DNA from: Kutzneria sp035492655 | GTDB taxonomy: Bacteria; Actinomycetota; Actinomycetes; Mycobacteriales; Pseudonocardiaceae | DNA length: 21,948 nt | NCBI GenBank assembly: GCA_035492655.1 | Contig: DATJJB010000654.1 | Location: 1-21,948 of the forward strand | Reading direction: 5' to 3' | In this document: in pieces, positions 1 through 6,276 of the stretch | Position numbering within the stretch: position 1 is the first letter of the stretch | Layout: each line of letters begins with the position of its first letter | The notes under the pieces: model-generated | Told to the model about the DNA's origin: nothing | The model's database searches: none | What the model saw: only the letters and a program-made list of their open reading frames with translations | Translations under genes and position numbers: made by a program

Positions 1-521
1 AGCGGCCGCCCGACCGTCACGCCACGGCCGACCACGCACACCTGGGCGCCGGCGATCGGCACCTCGTAGCGGCGCAGCAGCGCCACGATGCCGCTCGGCG
101 TGCACGGCAGCGGGCCGGGCTCGCCCAGCACCAGTTTGCCCAGGCTGACCGGGTGCAGGCCGTCCGCGTCCTTGGCCGGCGCGATCCGCTCCAGCAGCGC
201 GCCCGTGTCCAGGTGCTTGGGCACCGGCAGCTGCACGATGTAGCCGGTGCAGGCCGGGTCGGCGTTCAGCTCGTCCAGCACGGCCTCGAGGTCGACCTGG
301 GAGATGTCGGCCGGCAGGTCGCGGCGGATCGAGGTGATGCCCACCTTCGCGCAGTCCGCGTGCTTGCCCCGCACGTAGGCGTGCGAGCCGGGGTCGTCGC
401 CGACCAGCACGGTGGCCAGGCCCGGCGTCACCCCCTTGGCGGTGAGCGCGGCGACCCTGACCCGCAGGTCGTCGAAGATCGCGTCGCGGGTGGCCTTGCC
501 GTCGAGGATCGTGGCGGTCAC
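1..521 (-). CDS. folD: Bifunctional methylene-THF dehydrogenase / methenyl-THF cyclohydrolase FolD (N-terminal part)
   Basis: FolD interconverts 5,10-methylene-, methenyl- and 10-formyl-tetrahydrofolate in the cytosol, supplying formyl groups for purine synthesis. About 173 residues are visible before the gene runs off the left edge; the family is usually near 285, so the C-terminal NADP-binding part is missing here. Visible family marks are Y49-V-R-G-K53 (the YxxxK catalytic pair), QLPVP near residue 97, KDADGLHP near 117, PCTPSGI near 139 and the start of the nucleotide-binding loop, GRGVTVGRP, near 165. The start chosen is GTG at 521 (V-T-A-T-I-L-D-G-K). An ATG eight bases upstream is out of frame and meets a stop at its fourth codon. 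The frame stays open a little further upstream without a better start. It is divergent from the TNT gene. Confidence 0.96.
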   Translation of the reverse strand, partial: MTATILDGKATRDAIFDDLRVRVAALTAKGVTPGLATVLVGDDPGSHAYVRGKHADCAKVGITSIRRDLPADISQVDLEAVLDELNADPACTGYIVQLPVPKHLDTGALLERIAPAKDADGLHPVSLGKLVLGEPGPLPCTPSGIVALLRRYEVPIAGAQVCVVGRGVTVGRP

Positions 522-595
522 GACTTCATTCTGCCGTGTCCGTGTCGCGCGTACCGAGCGGGGCGAGATCGGCCCGAAACCACCCCTTCGGCCAG

Positions 596-609
596 GTAAC
601 GCTCGTTAC
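596..609. promoter_or_regulatory. Perfect 14-bp palindrome in the folD/TNT-gene divergent spacer
   Basis: GTAACG and CGTTAC flank a 2-base centre. It lies 75 bases upstream of the folD start and about 170 upstream of the TNT-gene start, in an otherwise unstructured 255-base divergent spacer. Its size and symmetry fit a dimeric regulator site; the binding protein is unknown. No convincing -10/-35 pair was identified for either gene. Confidence 0.4.
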
Positions 610-776
610 ACCCACCGACCCCATAACTCACTGTCGCCCGATTGCGCCATTCGCCCCCCGTTGGCCTTCGTCAGGGACAATCATCGATGCTGGTCGTGAC
701 GAGGAGCAGGGAGGTCTGGGCCACACCCGGTGTGAGGCGGGTGTCAGATCGCAACGGAACGCGAGAGGATGGGCGT

Positions 777-3131
777 GTGTCACAGCCGACCCCGCTGAAC
801 CCAGTCGAACAAGACGCGTTGGTCAAGCAGATCGGGCTGGCCCTGATGAAGGCCGCTCCGCAGGACTGGGAGCAGGTCAGGGCCTACTACCGGGCTGCCG
901 GGCGCTACTTCGAGCTGTCCGCCGAGGTCACCGACCAGGACGGGCAGAGCCGGGCCTGGACCGCGCCCGCGGACATCGCGTCGCTGTTCGCGCGCCTACG
1001 GGCCGGTATGTACCGCGAGGGCCGCGGCACCTGGTTCAACGCCCGCTACCAGCTCGACAAGCCGTCCAGCTACAACCTGGACTTCGACCGCGACGAGCCG
1101 CAGTGGCAGAACCCGCCGCCCCTGATGGCCTACACCGACGAGATGCGGTTCTTCCCCCGCACCGAGGACAACGTGCCGGAATGGCTGGCCGGGCGGCTGC
1201 AGGCGCCCGCGCCGCCCCGGCCGCCGATGCCGCCGCAGAACGGTCCGGGCGCGCCGAACGGCCCGGGCCCGCAGCCCGGGCGGCTGCGCACCGCGCGGAT
1301 CTTCGACGGTCCCGGCCCGGACGGCCGGCCGACGGTGAACCGGCCGCCGCTGGACCCGGCCGAGGTCGGCAAGGTGCTGGACTACCTGGAGGCGGCCCCG
1401 GTCGTCATGACCGCCCAGGGCATGGACAGCGACCGGCTGGCCCACGAGAACCCGGAGTCCATCCCGTTCGCCTTCCACACCGACGGCAGCTGGATCTGGC
1501 CGGCCGCGGTGATCTTCTACCTGGCCCGTTACGGCGTGCCGCCCGAGCCCGACCTGGTGCAGCACATCCGCAACGCCAACTTCCTGGCGCCCGAGGTGGA
1601 CGAGCCGACCCGCGGCCAGGCGGTGGCCCTGCTCAGCACCATGGTGCCCAACGGCCGGCCGGTGCCGGCCCAGCAGCCGCCGGCCACCCAGATGATGTCG
1701 GTGCCCGAGCCGCCGGCCCCCGAGCCGCTGCCGGAGCCCGAGCCGCTGGTGGTCGAGCAGCATGTGGAGCCGGAGCCCGAGCCGCAGGTCGTCGAGCCGC
1801 ACATCGAGCCGGAGCCGGAGCCCGAGCAGCTCGGCGGGGCCAGCATCGACCTGCTGCGCAACCTGCTGGACGAGCTGAACGTGCCCTCGTCGGTGTACCG
1901 GATCGGCGAGCCGTCGCCGAACACCTGGTACCTGGAGCGGGTCGAGGACGGCTGGCAGGTCGGTTGGTACGAGCACGGCTTCAGCACGCCGATGCTGTTC
2001 GACGACGACAACGACGCGGCCGCGTTCCTGCTGGGCAAGCTGCTGCTCAACCGGCCGACGCCGGCCGACGAGCCGCAGCACGCCGAGCCTGAGCCGGAGC
2101 CCGAGCCGGTGGGCGTCGCGCCGATCCACGTGCAGCAGCTGTCCGACCTGGACCTGCCGCCGCTGGACCTGTCGACCCGGCCGGACCCGCTGGACCTGCC
2201 GTCGCACGAGCAGCACGAGCCGGAGCCGCTGGACCTGCCGGTCCGAGCCCAGCACGAGCAGCCGCTGGACCTGCCGGCGCAGCCCATGGACCTGCCGTCG
2301 CGCAACCAACACGAGCCGCTCGACCTGCCGGTCCGTAACCAGCACGAGCCGCTTGATCTGCCGTCGCGCAACCAGCACGAACCGCTCGACCTGCCGGTAC
2401 GGGCGCAGCACGAGCAGGCGATGGACCTGCCGGTGCGGCCGCAGCCGGACGGGCCGCCGATGGATCTGCCGTCCCGGGAACCGGTGGACGTGCCGGCCCG
2501 GGCGCTGGCGGAGCCGCAGTCCGACGGGCCGCTCGACCTGCCGCCGCGCGGCGACCAGGCCACGCGGATGGAGCAGCGCCCCGAGCCGGGCCTGCCGCCG
2601 ATGACGCCGCCCCGGCCGATGCCGGCGCAGCCGCCACTCGGTCAGCCGGTGCCGCCGGGCCAGCCGCCGATCGGCGGCGACCGGCCGCCGCTGCCGCCGA
2701 TGGGTGGCCAGAACCAGCCGCCGATGACGCCGCCGAACGGCCAGCCCCAGAACGGGCAGCCGCGTGGTGACGACTGGCCGATCCAGCCGCTGCGGGGCGA
2801 GCCGCCGCTGACGCTGTTCCGTGGCAAGCGGGTCATCGAGCTGCCGCAGGGCGTGGAGGTCGACCGCTTCGGGCAGCCGGACGGCAACCTCACCTACGCC
2901 GGCGGCACGCCGTTCCCGCTGCGCTCGCTGGTGCCGGAGTGGGTGGGCCGGCCGTACCACGTGTACCGGCTCCAGCAGCCGGTGCAGGCCCTGGCCGGCG
3001 TGGCCGTGCCGTGGTTCGGGCAGCCCGGTGGCGGCACCGCGTACCTGCTGCCGAAGTCGATCGACGAGCTGCTGGCCGACGGCACGCTGATCGAGGTCCG
3101 GCAGGGCACACCGCCGCCGACCGGACAGTGA
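777..3131 (+). CDS. TNT-domain (NAD+ glycohydrolase toxin-like) protein with YezG-like N-terminal domain and repeat linker
   Basis: The C-terminus (about residues 667-780) matches the TNT family, whose founder is the NAD+-hydrolysing domain of M. tuberculosis CpnT. It shows VDRFGQPDG, GTPFPLRSL, PYHVYRL and WFGQPGGG; the Arg, His and Gln in these blocks are plausible counterparts of residues important in CpnT, by pattern only. Residues 1-140 look like a YezG/DUF600 immunity-type domain (TWFNARYQL, YNLDFDRDEPQW, MRFFPRTEDNVPEWL). Two more small alpha/beta domains follow at about 197-300 and 357-432, joined by Pro-Glu repeats, then LDLP repeats (458-591) and a Pro/Gly-rich stretch. The start GTG at 777 has GAGAGG eight bases upstream; longer in-frame starts lack a ribosome site. 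No signal peptide, WXG or LXG region is seen, so the protein may stay in the cytosol. It contains 784 residues. NAD+ hydrolysis is inferred, not shown. Confidence 0.85.
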   Translation: MSQPTPLNPVEQDALVKQIGLALMKAAPQDWEQVRAYYRAAGRYFELSAEVTDQDGQSRAWTAPADIASLFARLRAGMYREGRGTWFNARYQLDKPSSYNLDFDRDEPQWQNPPPLMAYTDEMRFFPRTEDNVPEWLAGRLQAPAPPRPPMPPQNGPGAPNGPGPQPGRLRTARIFDGPGPDGRPTVNRPPLDPAEVGKVLDYLEAAPVVMTAQGMDSDRLAHENPESIPFAFHTDGSWIWPAAVIFYLARYGVPPEPDLVQHIRNANFLAPEVDEPTRGQAVALLSTMVPNGRPVPAQQPPATQMMSVPEPPAPEPLPEPEPLVVEQHVEPEPEPQVVEPHIEPEPEPEQLGGASIDLLRNLLDELNVPSSVYRIGEPSPNTWYLERVEDGWQVGWYEHGFSTPMLFDDDNDAAAFLLGKLLLNRPTPADEPQHAEPEPEPEPVGVAPIHVQQLSDLDLPPLDLSTRPDPLDLPSHEQHEPEPLDLPVRAQHEQPLDLPAQPMDLPSRNQHEPLDLPVRNQHEPLDLPSRNQHEPLDLPVRAQHEQAMDLPVRPQPDGPPMDLPSREPVDVPARALAEPQSDGPLDLPPRGDQATRMEQRPEPGLPPMTPPRPMPAQPPLGQPVPPGQPPIGGDRPPLPPMGGQNQPPMTPPNGQPQNGQPRGDDWPIQPLRGEPPLTLFRGKRVIELPQGVEVDRFGQPDGNLTYAGGTPFPLRSLVPEWVGRPYHVYRLQQPVQALAGVAVPWFGQPGGGTAYLLPKSIDELLADGTLIEVRQGTPPPTGQ
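2148..2549 (+). repeat. In-frame tandem LDLP repeat tract inside the TNT-domain gene
   Basis: About a dozen imperfect units of the form (L/M)DLP followed by VRNQHEP, SRNQHEP or VRAQHEQ occupy residues 458-591. The core units are 11 codons (33 bases) long and nearly identical at the DNA level between about 2286 and 2415. An acidic PEPEP tract at about 1707-1835 is a second, simpler repeat. Such tracts are expected to be unstructured linkers and are prone to change in copy number. Confidence 0.85.
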
Positions 3132-3137
3132 CATGAA

Positions 3138-3169
3138 GGGCCGCGCACCTCGGTGCGCGGCCCTTTTTT
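3138..3169 (+). terminator. Rho-independent terminator of the TNT-domain gene
   Basis: A GC-rich 12-bp perfect stem (3138-3149 with 3152-3163) closes on a very short loop and is followed directly by six T residues. It begins six bases after the TNT stop codon. The T-run is only on the plus strand side, so it is a one-way terminator; the convergent mfpA-like gene stops at 3170, right at the end of the T-run. Confidence 0.92.
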
Positions 3170-3763
3170 CTAATTCTCGACGCTCAATCCGTGCGCCGCG
3201 GCGAACCGCACCGCCTGGTCCAGGTCGATCTTCGCGCCGGTCAGCTGGGCCTGGCGCAGGCCGTCCGAGTCCAGCCGGGCCCCGCGCAGGTCGGTGTCCT
3301 CCAGCCGGGTCCGCAGCAGCCGGGCGCCGGACAGGTCGGCGTCGCGCAGGTCGGATTCCCGCAGGTCGGCCTCGACCAGGTTGGCCTCGCGCAGCCGCAG
3401 CCCGGACAGGTCCATCTTGCGCAGGTCGACCCGGCCCAGCCCGGCCAGCGACAGGTCGGTGTCCCGGATCACGCAGCCTCGCAGCCGGCAGTCGGTGAAG
3501 GTGGAGCCGAGCAGGCTGCAGTGCTCGAACCGGGCCGAGGCGAACACCGTGCGGTTGAACGTGCAGCCGCGGAACGCCGACCCGCTGTGTTTGCTGTCAC
3601 CGAGGTCGGCCCGGGTGAAGTCGCAGTCGGTGAAGGTGCAGGCCTTGGTGACCAGGTCACGCAGGTCGGCGTCGGTGAAGTCGCAGCGTTCGAACGCGCG
3701 GCGCTCCCAGCTCTGGCCGGTCAGCACGGCGTCGGCGTAGTCCTCGCCGATCTCGGTGCTCAC
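3170..3763 (-). CDS. mfpA: MfpA-like pentapeptide-repeat protein (DNA gyrase mimic)
   Basis: The 197-residue protein is built of A(D/N)Lxx-type pentapeptide repeats from about residue 25 to 178, which fold as a right-handed four-sided beta-helix. It resembles mycobacterial MfpA (183 residues) over its whole length as I remember it: the block around KHSGSAFRGCTF, the block LRLREANLVEADLR, and the C-terminal DLDQAVRFAAAHGL, which in MfpA forms the dimer helix. MfpA and Qnr proteins imitate DNA, bind gyrase and can give fluoroquinolone tolerance. The GTG start at 3763 overlaps the stop of the preceding universal stress gene as GTGA, so translation is probably coupled; the longer open frame upstream has no support. 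Unlike mycobacterial mfpA it is not beside the mfpB-type GTPase conservon. A plain structural pentapeptide protein is the alternative. Confidence 0.8.
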   Translation of the reverse strand: MSTEIGEDYADAVLTGQSWERRAFERCDFTDADLRDLVTKACTFTDCDFTRADLGDSKHSGSAFRGCTFNRTVFASARFEHCSLLGSTFTDCRLRGCVIRDTDLSLAGLGRVDLRKMDLSGLRLREANLVEADLRESDLRDADLSGARLLRTRLEDTDLRGARLDSDGLRQAQLTGAKIDLDQAVRFAAAHGLSVEN

Positions 3764-4218
3764 GGCACGACCACCACCGGCCGCTGGGCCCGGGTGACCA
3801 GGGTTTTCGGCACGGAGCCGAGCAGGTGGCCGCCGCGCTGGGAGCGGCCGACGACGATGCAGTCGGCCCGCAGCTCCTCGGCGATCTGCTCCAGCGCGGT
3901 GGCCGGATCGCCGCGGTGGTGCAGCAGGTCCCACTCGATCCCGTACTGGGTGAGGTACTGGCCGGCCTCGGTGCGCAGCTCGGCCACGAAGTCGTTGGCC
4001 GCCTCGGCCGCGTTGATCATGCCGATGGACGTCCAGTAGGCGGCGCTGGCCAGCGGCTCGACGTAGACCAGCACCAGGCGGGCCCGCTCGCGGCGGGCCA
4101 GTCCGGCGGCCCAGGCGGCCGCGTGCAGGGCCGGTGGCGAGCCGTCGATGCCGACGACGATGCTGCCGACCCCGTCCTTGCCGATCTCGAATCCCGGTAC
4201 GGCAGCGTCTTCTGGCAC
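3760..4218 (-). CDS. Universal stress protein (UspA family)
   Basis: A single Usp domain of 152 residues. The N-terminal strand SIVVGIDGSPPALHAAAWAA (residues 19-38) and the C-terminal VVGRSQRGGHLLGSVPKTL (122-140) followed by RPVVVV are typical. The nucleotide-binding signature G-x2-G-x9-G-(S/T) is imperfect: the second glycine is Q127 and the loop is two residues short, so ATP binding is uncertain. The start is GTG at 4218. The gene follows the EACC1-like gene by 14 bases and overlaps the mfpA-like start by four bases. Usp proteins act in the cytosol under starvation or stress; the partner or ligand here is unknown. Confidence 0.9.
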   Translation of the reverse strand: MPEDAAVPGFEIGKDGVGSIVVGIDGSPPALHAAAWAAGLARRERARLVLVYVEPLASAAYWTSIGMINAAEAANDFVAELRTEAGQYLTQYGIEWDLLHHRGDPATALEQIAEELRADCIVVGRSQRGGHLLGSVPKTLVTRAQRPVVVVP

Positions 4219-4232
4219 GTCAGCGATCGTAG

Positions 4233-4592
4233 TCAGTCCCGTGGCTCGCGCCGGAAGAACGCCTCGATCACCGCCTTGTCCACGTCGGCCGAGGAGCCGG
4301 TGATGGTCAGCTTGTCCCCGCCGACCTCGATCTCGATCTTGCGCTCGGTGCCGCGCTTGACCCAGTCCCGTAGCGCCCGGCCGAGCTGGATCAGCACCGG
4401 CGAGCTGCTCAGCGCCACGATGATCTCGGTGACGGTGGCCGGGTCCAGTCCCTTGCTGGTCGACGGCGGCGGGCCGCCGGGCGCGAACTCGGCGCCGTCC
4501 ACGTCCAGCTCGAGCAGCTCGGCCCGGAGCTGGCGGGCCTGCCGGTCGACGTCCTCGGGATCCCCGTGCAGCAGCAGCGAAACGGTGGTCAC
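4233..4592 (-). CDS. EACC1-like small protein (effector-associated constant component)
   Basis: This 119-residue protein has the layout of the actinobacterial effector-associated constant component EACC1 family: an N-terminal strand (VSLLLHGDPEDVDRQARQL), a variable Gly/Pro loop at about 38-48, an amphipathic segment (VTEIIVALSSSPVLIQLGRALRDWVKR, about 54-80; the W-V-K-R end is typical), then two strands around IEIEVGGDKLTI. In published comparative genomics, EACC1 proteins are invariant small partners of variable effectors such as caspases or trypsin-like peptidases in bacterial conflict systems. No peptidase is present here. The GTG start at 4592 overlaps the TetR stop as GTGA. The family call rests on remembered sequence pattern; another uncharacterised actinobacterial small-protein family is possible. 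Confidence 0.6.
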   Translation of the reverse strand: MTTVSLLLHGDPEDVDRQARQLRAELLELDVDGAEFAPGGPPPSTSKGLDPATVTEIIVALSSSPVLIQLGRALRDWVKRGTERKIEIEVGGDKLTITGSSADVDKAVIEAFFRREPRD

Positions 4593-5218
4593 CGGTCGGA
4601 GATTACACCGTCCACAATGGACTCAAGGCCGGCGCGGACGATCCGGTGATAGGCCACCAGCTGCCCGATCAGCTCGTCCACGTCCTCACGGCCGTCGAAC
4701 AGCCAGTCGGTGATCAGCTCGAACAGCGCGCCGACGGTGGCCAGCGCGATCGGCCGGACGTCACCATGAACCACCCCGTGCTGGTGCCACACCGCTTCGA
4801 CGAAACCGGCGGCCCAGCGCCGGTTCTCCCGCCGACGCCGCTCGACGGTCGGCGACACGCCGGCCGACTGCCCGAACACCACCCGCGGCACCCGCGGGTC
4901 GGCGACCAGGGTGCGGGCGAACGTCTCGATCAGGTCGTCGATGCCGCCGCCGGCCTCGGCCAGCGCCGCCTGCATCCGGGTCGCCAGGTCGTCGGCCAAC
5001 TGCTCGAACAACGCCAGGTAGCAGGCTTCCTTGCTGTCGAACAGCTCGTAGAAGCTCTTGGTGCCGACGTAGGCCGTCTGACAGATCTCCTCGATCGACA
5101 CCGCGGCGAAACCCTTGCGTCCGAACAGGGTCAGCGCCGCCGCCAGCAGGTCGGCGCGGCGCTGCGCCCGGCGCTGCTCGGCGTCGAGTCCCCGAACCGT
5201 GCGACCGCTGCGCGTCAT
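4589..5218 (-). CDS. TetR/AcrR-family transcriptional regulator
   Basis: The 209-residue protein has an N-terminal TetR helix-turn-helix: LLAAALTLFGRKGFAAVSIEEICQTAYVGTKSFYELFDSKEACYLALF (about residues 24-71), with the usual F-Y-x-(H/L)-F-x-(S/N)-K-E end. The C-terminal ligand domain (about 75-209) is divergent, as is normal, and predicts no ligand. The ATG start is at 5218. It is the first gene of a four-gene minus-strand operon (EACC1-like, Usp, MfpA-like) and is divergent from a secreted lipase; a palindrome in the shared spacer could let it control both directions. Confidence 0.93.
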   Translation of the reverse strand: MTRSGRTVRGLDAEQRRAQRRADLLAAALTLFGRKGFAAVSIEEICQTAYVGTKSFYELFDSKEACYLALFEQLADDLATRMQAALAEAGGGIDDLIETFARTLVADPRVPRVVFGQSAGVSPTVERRRRENRRWAAGFVEAVWHQHGVVHGDVRPIALATVGALFELITDWLFDGREDVDELIGQLVAYHRIVRAGLESIVDGVISDR

Positions 5219-5232
5219 GCGGTGATGCTACG

Positions 5233-5284
5233 GAACCGGTTCTGGAAAATCTGTCTTGTTCGAAACAAGGTTGCGTGTTGTACT
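5233..5284. promoter_or_regulatory. Divergent TetR/lipase control region with two palindromes and a candidate lipase promoter
   Basis: The 107-base spacer holds a perfect inverted repeat CTTGTT-CGA-AACAAG at 5255-5269, a size usual for TetR-family operators, and a perfect 10-bp palindrome GAACCGGTTC at 5233-5242. A candidate plus-strand promoter has -35 TTGTTC (5256-5261) and -10 TGTACT (5279-5284) with a 17-base spacer. The larger repeat would cover the -35 box, which fits repression. Binding by the neighbouring TetR protein is inferred from position. Confidence 0.55.
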
Positions 5285-5325
5285 CGACGTGAGCCAGGTC
5301 ACTGACGCCCTGCCCCGGAGGTTCC

Positions 5326-6159
5326 ATGCGCAAGCTCCTGATCCCCCTGCTGGCCGCGTTCGGGCTACTAGCCGGCACGGCGACCGCCACCGCGGCGCCG
5401 TCGTCCGGCGTGAACGACTACTCGTGCGCGCCCAGCGCACAGCACCCGGAGCCGATCGTGCTGGTGCACGGCCTCGGCGCGAACGGGCCGCTCAACTTCG
5501 CCACCCTCGCGCCGACGCTGGCCGCCCACGGCTACTGCGTCTTCTACCTGACCTACGGCACCGGGATCCTCGGCCCCACGGTCGGCGGCCTCCGCCCGAT
5601 GGAGGACAGCGCGGCACAACTCGGCGCCTTCGTCGACGAGGTGCTGGCCGCGACCGGCGCCGCCAAGACGGACATCGTCGGCCACTCCGAGGGCAGCACC
5701 GTGCCGGCGTACTACCTGAAGTTCCTGGGCGGCGCGGCCAAGGTCGCGCACTTCGTCGGCTTCGGCGCCAACTACGCCGGCACGTCCCTGAACGGCCTGG
5801 CCACGCTGGCCAATCTGCTGCACCTCGGCCCGGCGCTGACCGGTGTCGGCTGCGCCGCCTGCACGGAGTACCTGCCCGGTTCCGCCTTCCTGGCCAAGCT
5901 CAATGCCGGCGGAGTGGCCGTGCCCGGCCCGACCTACACCAACATCGTCTCCAAGTACGACACCGTGGTCACGCCGTACACCAGCGGCGTGTTCACCGCG
6001 CCGAACGCCACCAACGTCGTGCTTCAGGACCACTGCGCGCAGGACTTCACCGGGCACCTCGGCCAGGCGATCGATCCCAACGTTGCGTCGTTGGTGCTCA
6101 ACGCCCTTGATCCGACCAGCGCTGTGCACTGCCAGCCGTTTTTTGACGCAGGGGCCTGA
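5326..6159 (+). CDS. Secreted alpha/beta-hydrolase, lipase class 2 (EstA-like)
   Basis: A 277-residue secreted lipase/esterase. Residues 1-24 form a signal peptide (MRK, hydrophobic core, ATA-TAA cleavage region). IVLVHGLG (44-51) gives the oxyanion loop, GHSEGS (119-124) the nucleophile elbow with Ser121, and Asp212 (SKYDTVVTP) and His244 (DFTGHLG) complete a plausible triad, in the order and spacing of the lipase class 2 family. Six cysteines, several in pairs (for example C176 and C179), fit disulphides in an exported protein. The ATG at 5326 has CGGAGG four bases upstream. It is divergent from the TetR gene. The natural substrate (short esters or triglycerides) cannot be read from sequence. 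Confidence 0.92.
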   Translation: MRKLLIPLLAAFGLLAGTATATAAPSSGVNDYSCAPSAQHPEPIVLVHGLGANGPLNFATLAPTLAAHGYCVFYLTYGTGILGPTVGGLRPMEDSAAQLGAFVDEVLAATGAAKTDIVGHSEGSTVPAYYLKFLGGAAKVAHFVGFGANYAGTSLNGLATLANLLHLGPALTGVGCAACTEYLPGSAFLAKLNAGGVAVPGPTYTNIVSKYDTVVTPYTSGVFTAPNATNVVLQDHCAQDFTGHLGQAIDPNVASLVLNALDPTSAVHCQPFFDAGA

Positions 6160-6214
6160 ATTTCGCGCTTGACCCTTCCGCACCCCGGGCGGGGCAGTCT
6201 ATGGTCACCACGCT

Positions 6215-6228
6215 TGAGAGCGCTCTCA
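6215..6228. promoter_or_regulatory. LacI-family operator upstream of the glucan-active beta-helix gene
   Basis: TGAGAGCGCTCTCA is a perfect 14-bp palindrome with the central CG typical of LacI/GalR-family sites, and is close to the TGGGAGCGCTCCCA box bound by CebR/CelR repressors upstream of actinobacterial cellulase genes. It lies 48 bases before the start of the beta-helix gene. A TTGACC at 6169-6174 and a TATGGT at 6200-6205 are upstream, but their 25-base spacing is too long for a normal promoter, so the exact promoter is unresolved. No LacI-family gene is in the window. Confidence 0.75.
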
Positions 6229-6276
6229 CAACGTCGTGTCCGGCAGCCCCTGCCCCTGCTCGGAGGTGCTCAACCC

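Noticed and set aside
153..599. Plus-strand frames opposite folD
   Set aside because: They are shadows of the FolD frame, which carries all family motifs.
996..3134. Long antisense open frame (712 codons) opposite the TNT-domain gene
   Set aside because: It is an Arg/Leu/His-rich shadow caused by high third-position GC; the sense frame has recognised domains and a ribosome site.
5255..5269. Possible LexA box because of the TTCGAA core
   Set aside because: The arms CTTGTT/AACAAG do not match TCGAAC-N4-GTTCGA, and the centre is three bases; a TetR-type operator fits better.
6169..6276. Upstream extension of the beta-helix gene
   Set aside because: It would put the LacI-type operator inside the coding region and bury the signal peptide; ATG 6277 has a good ribosome site.
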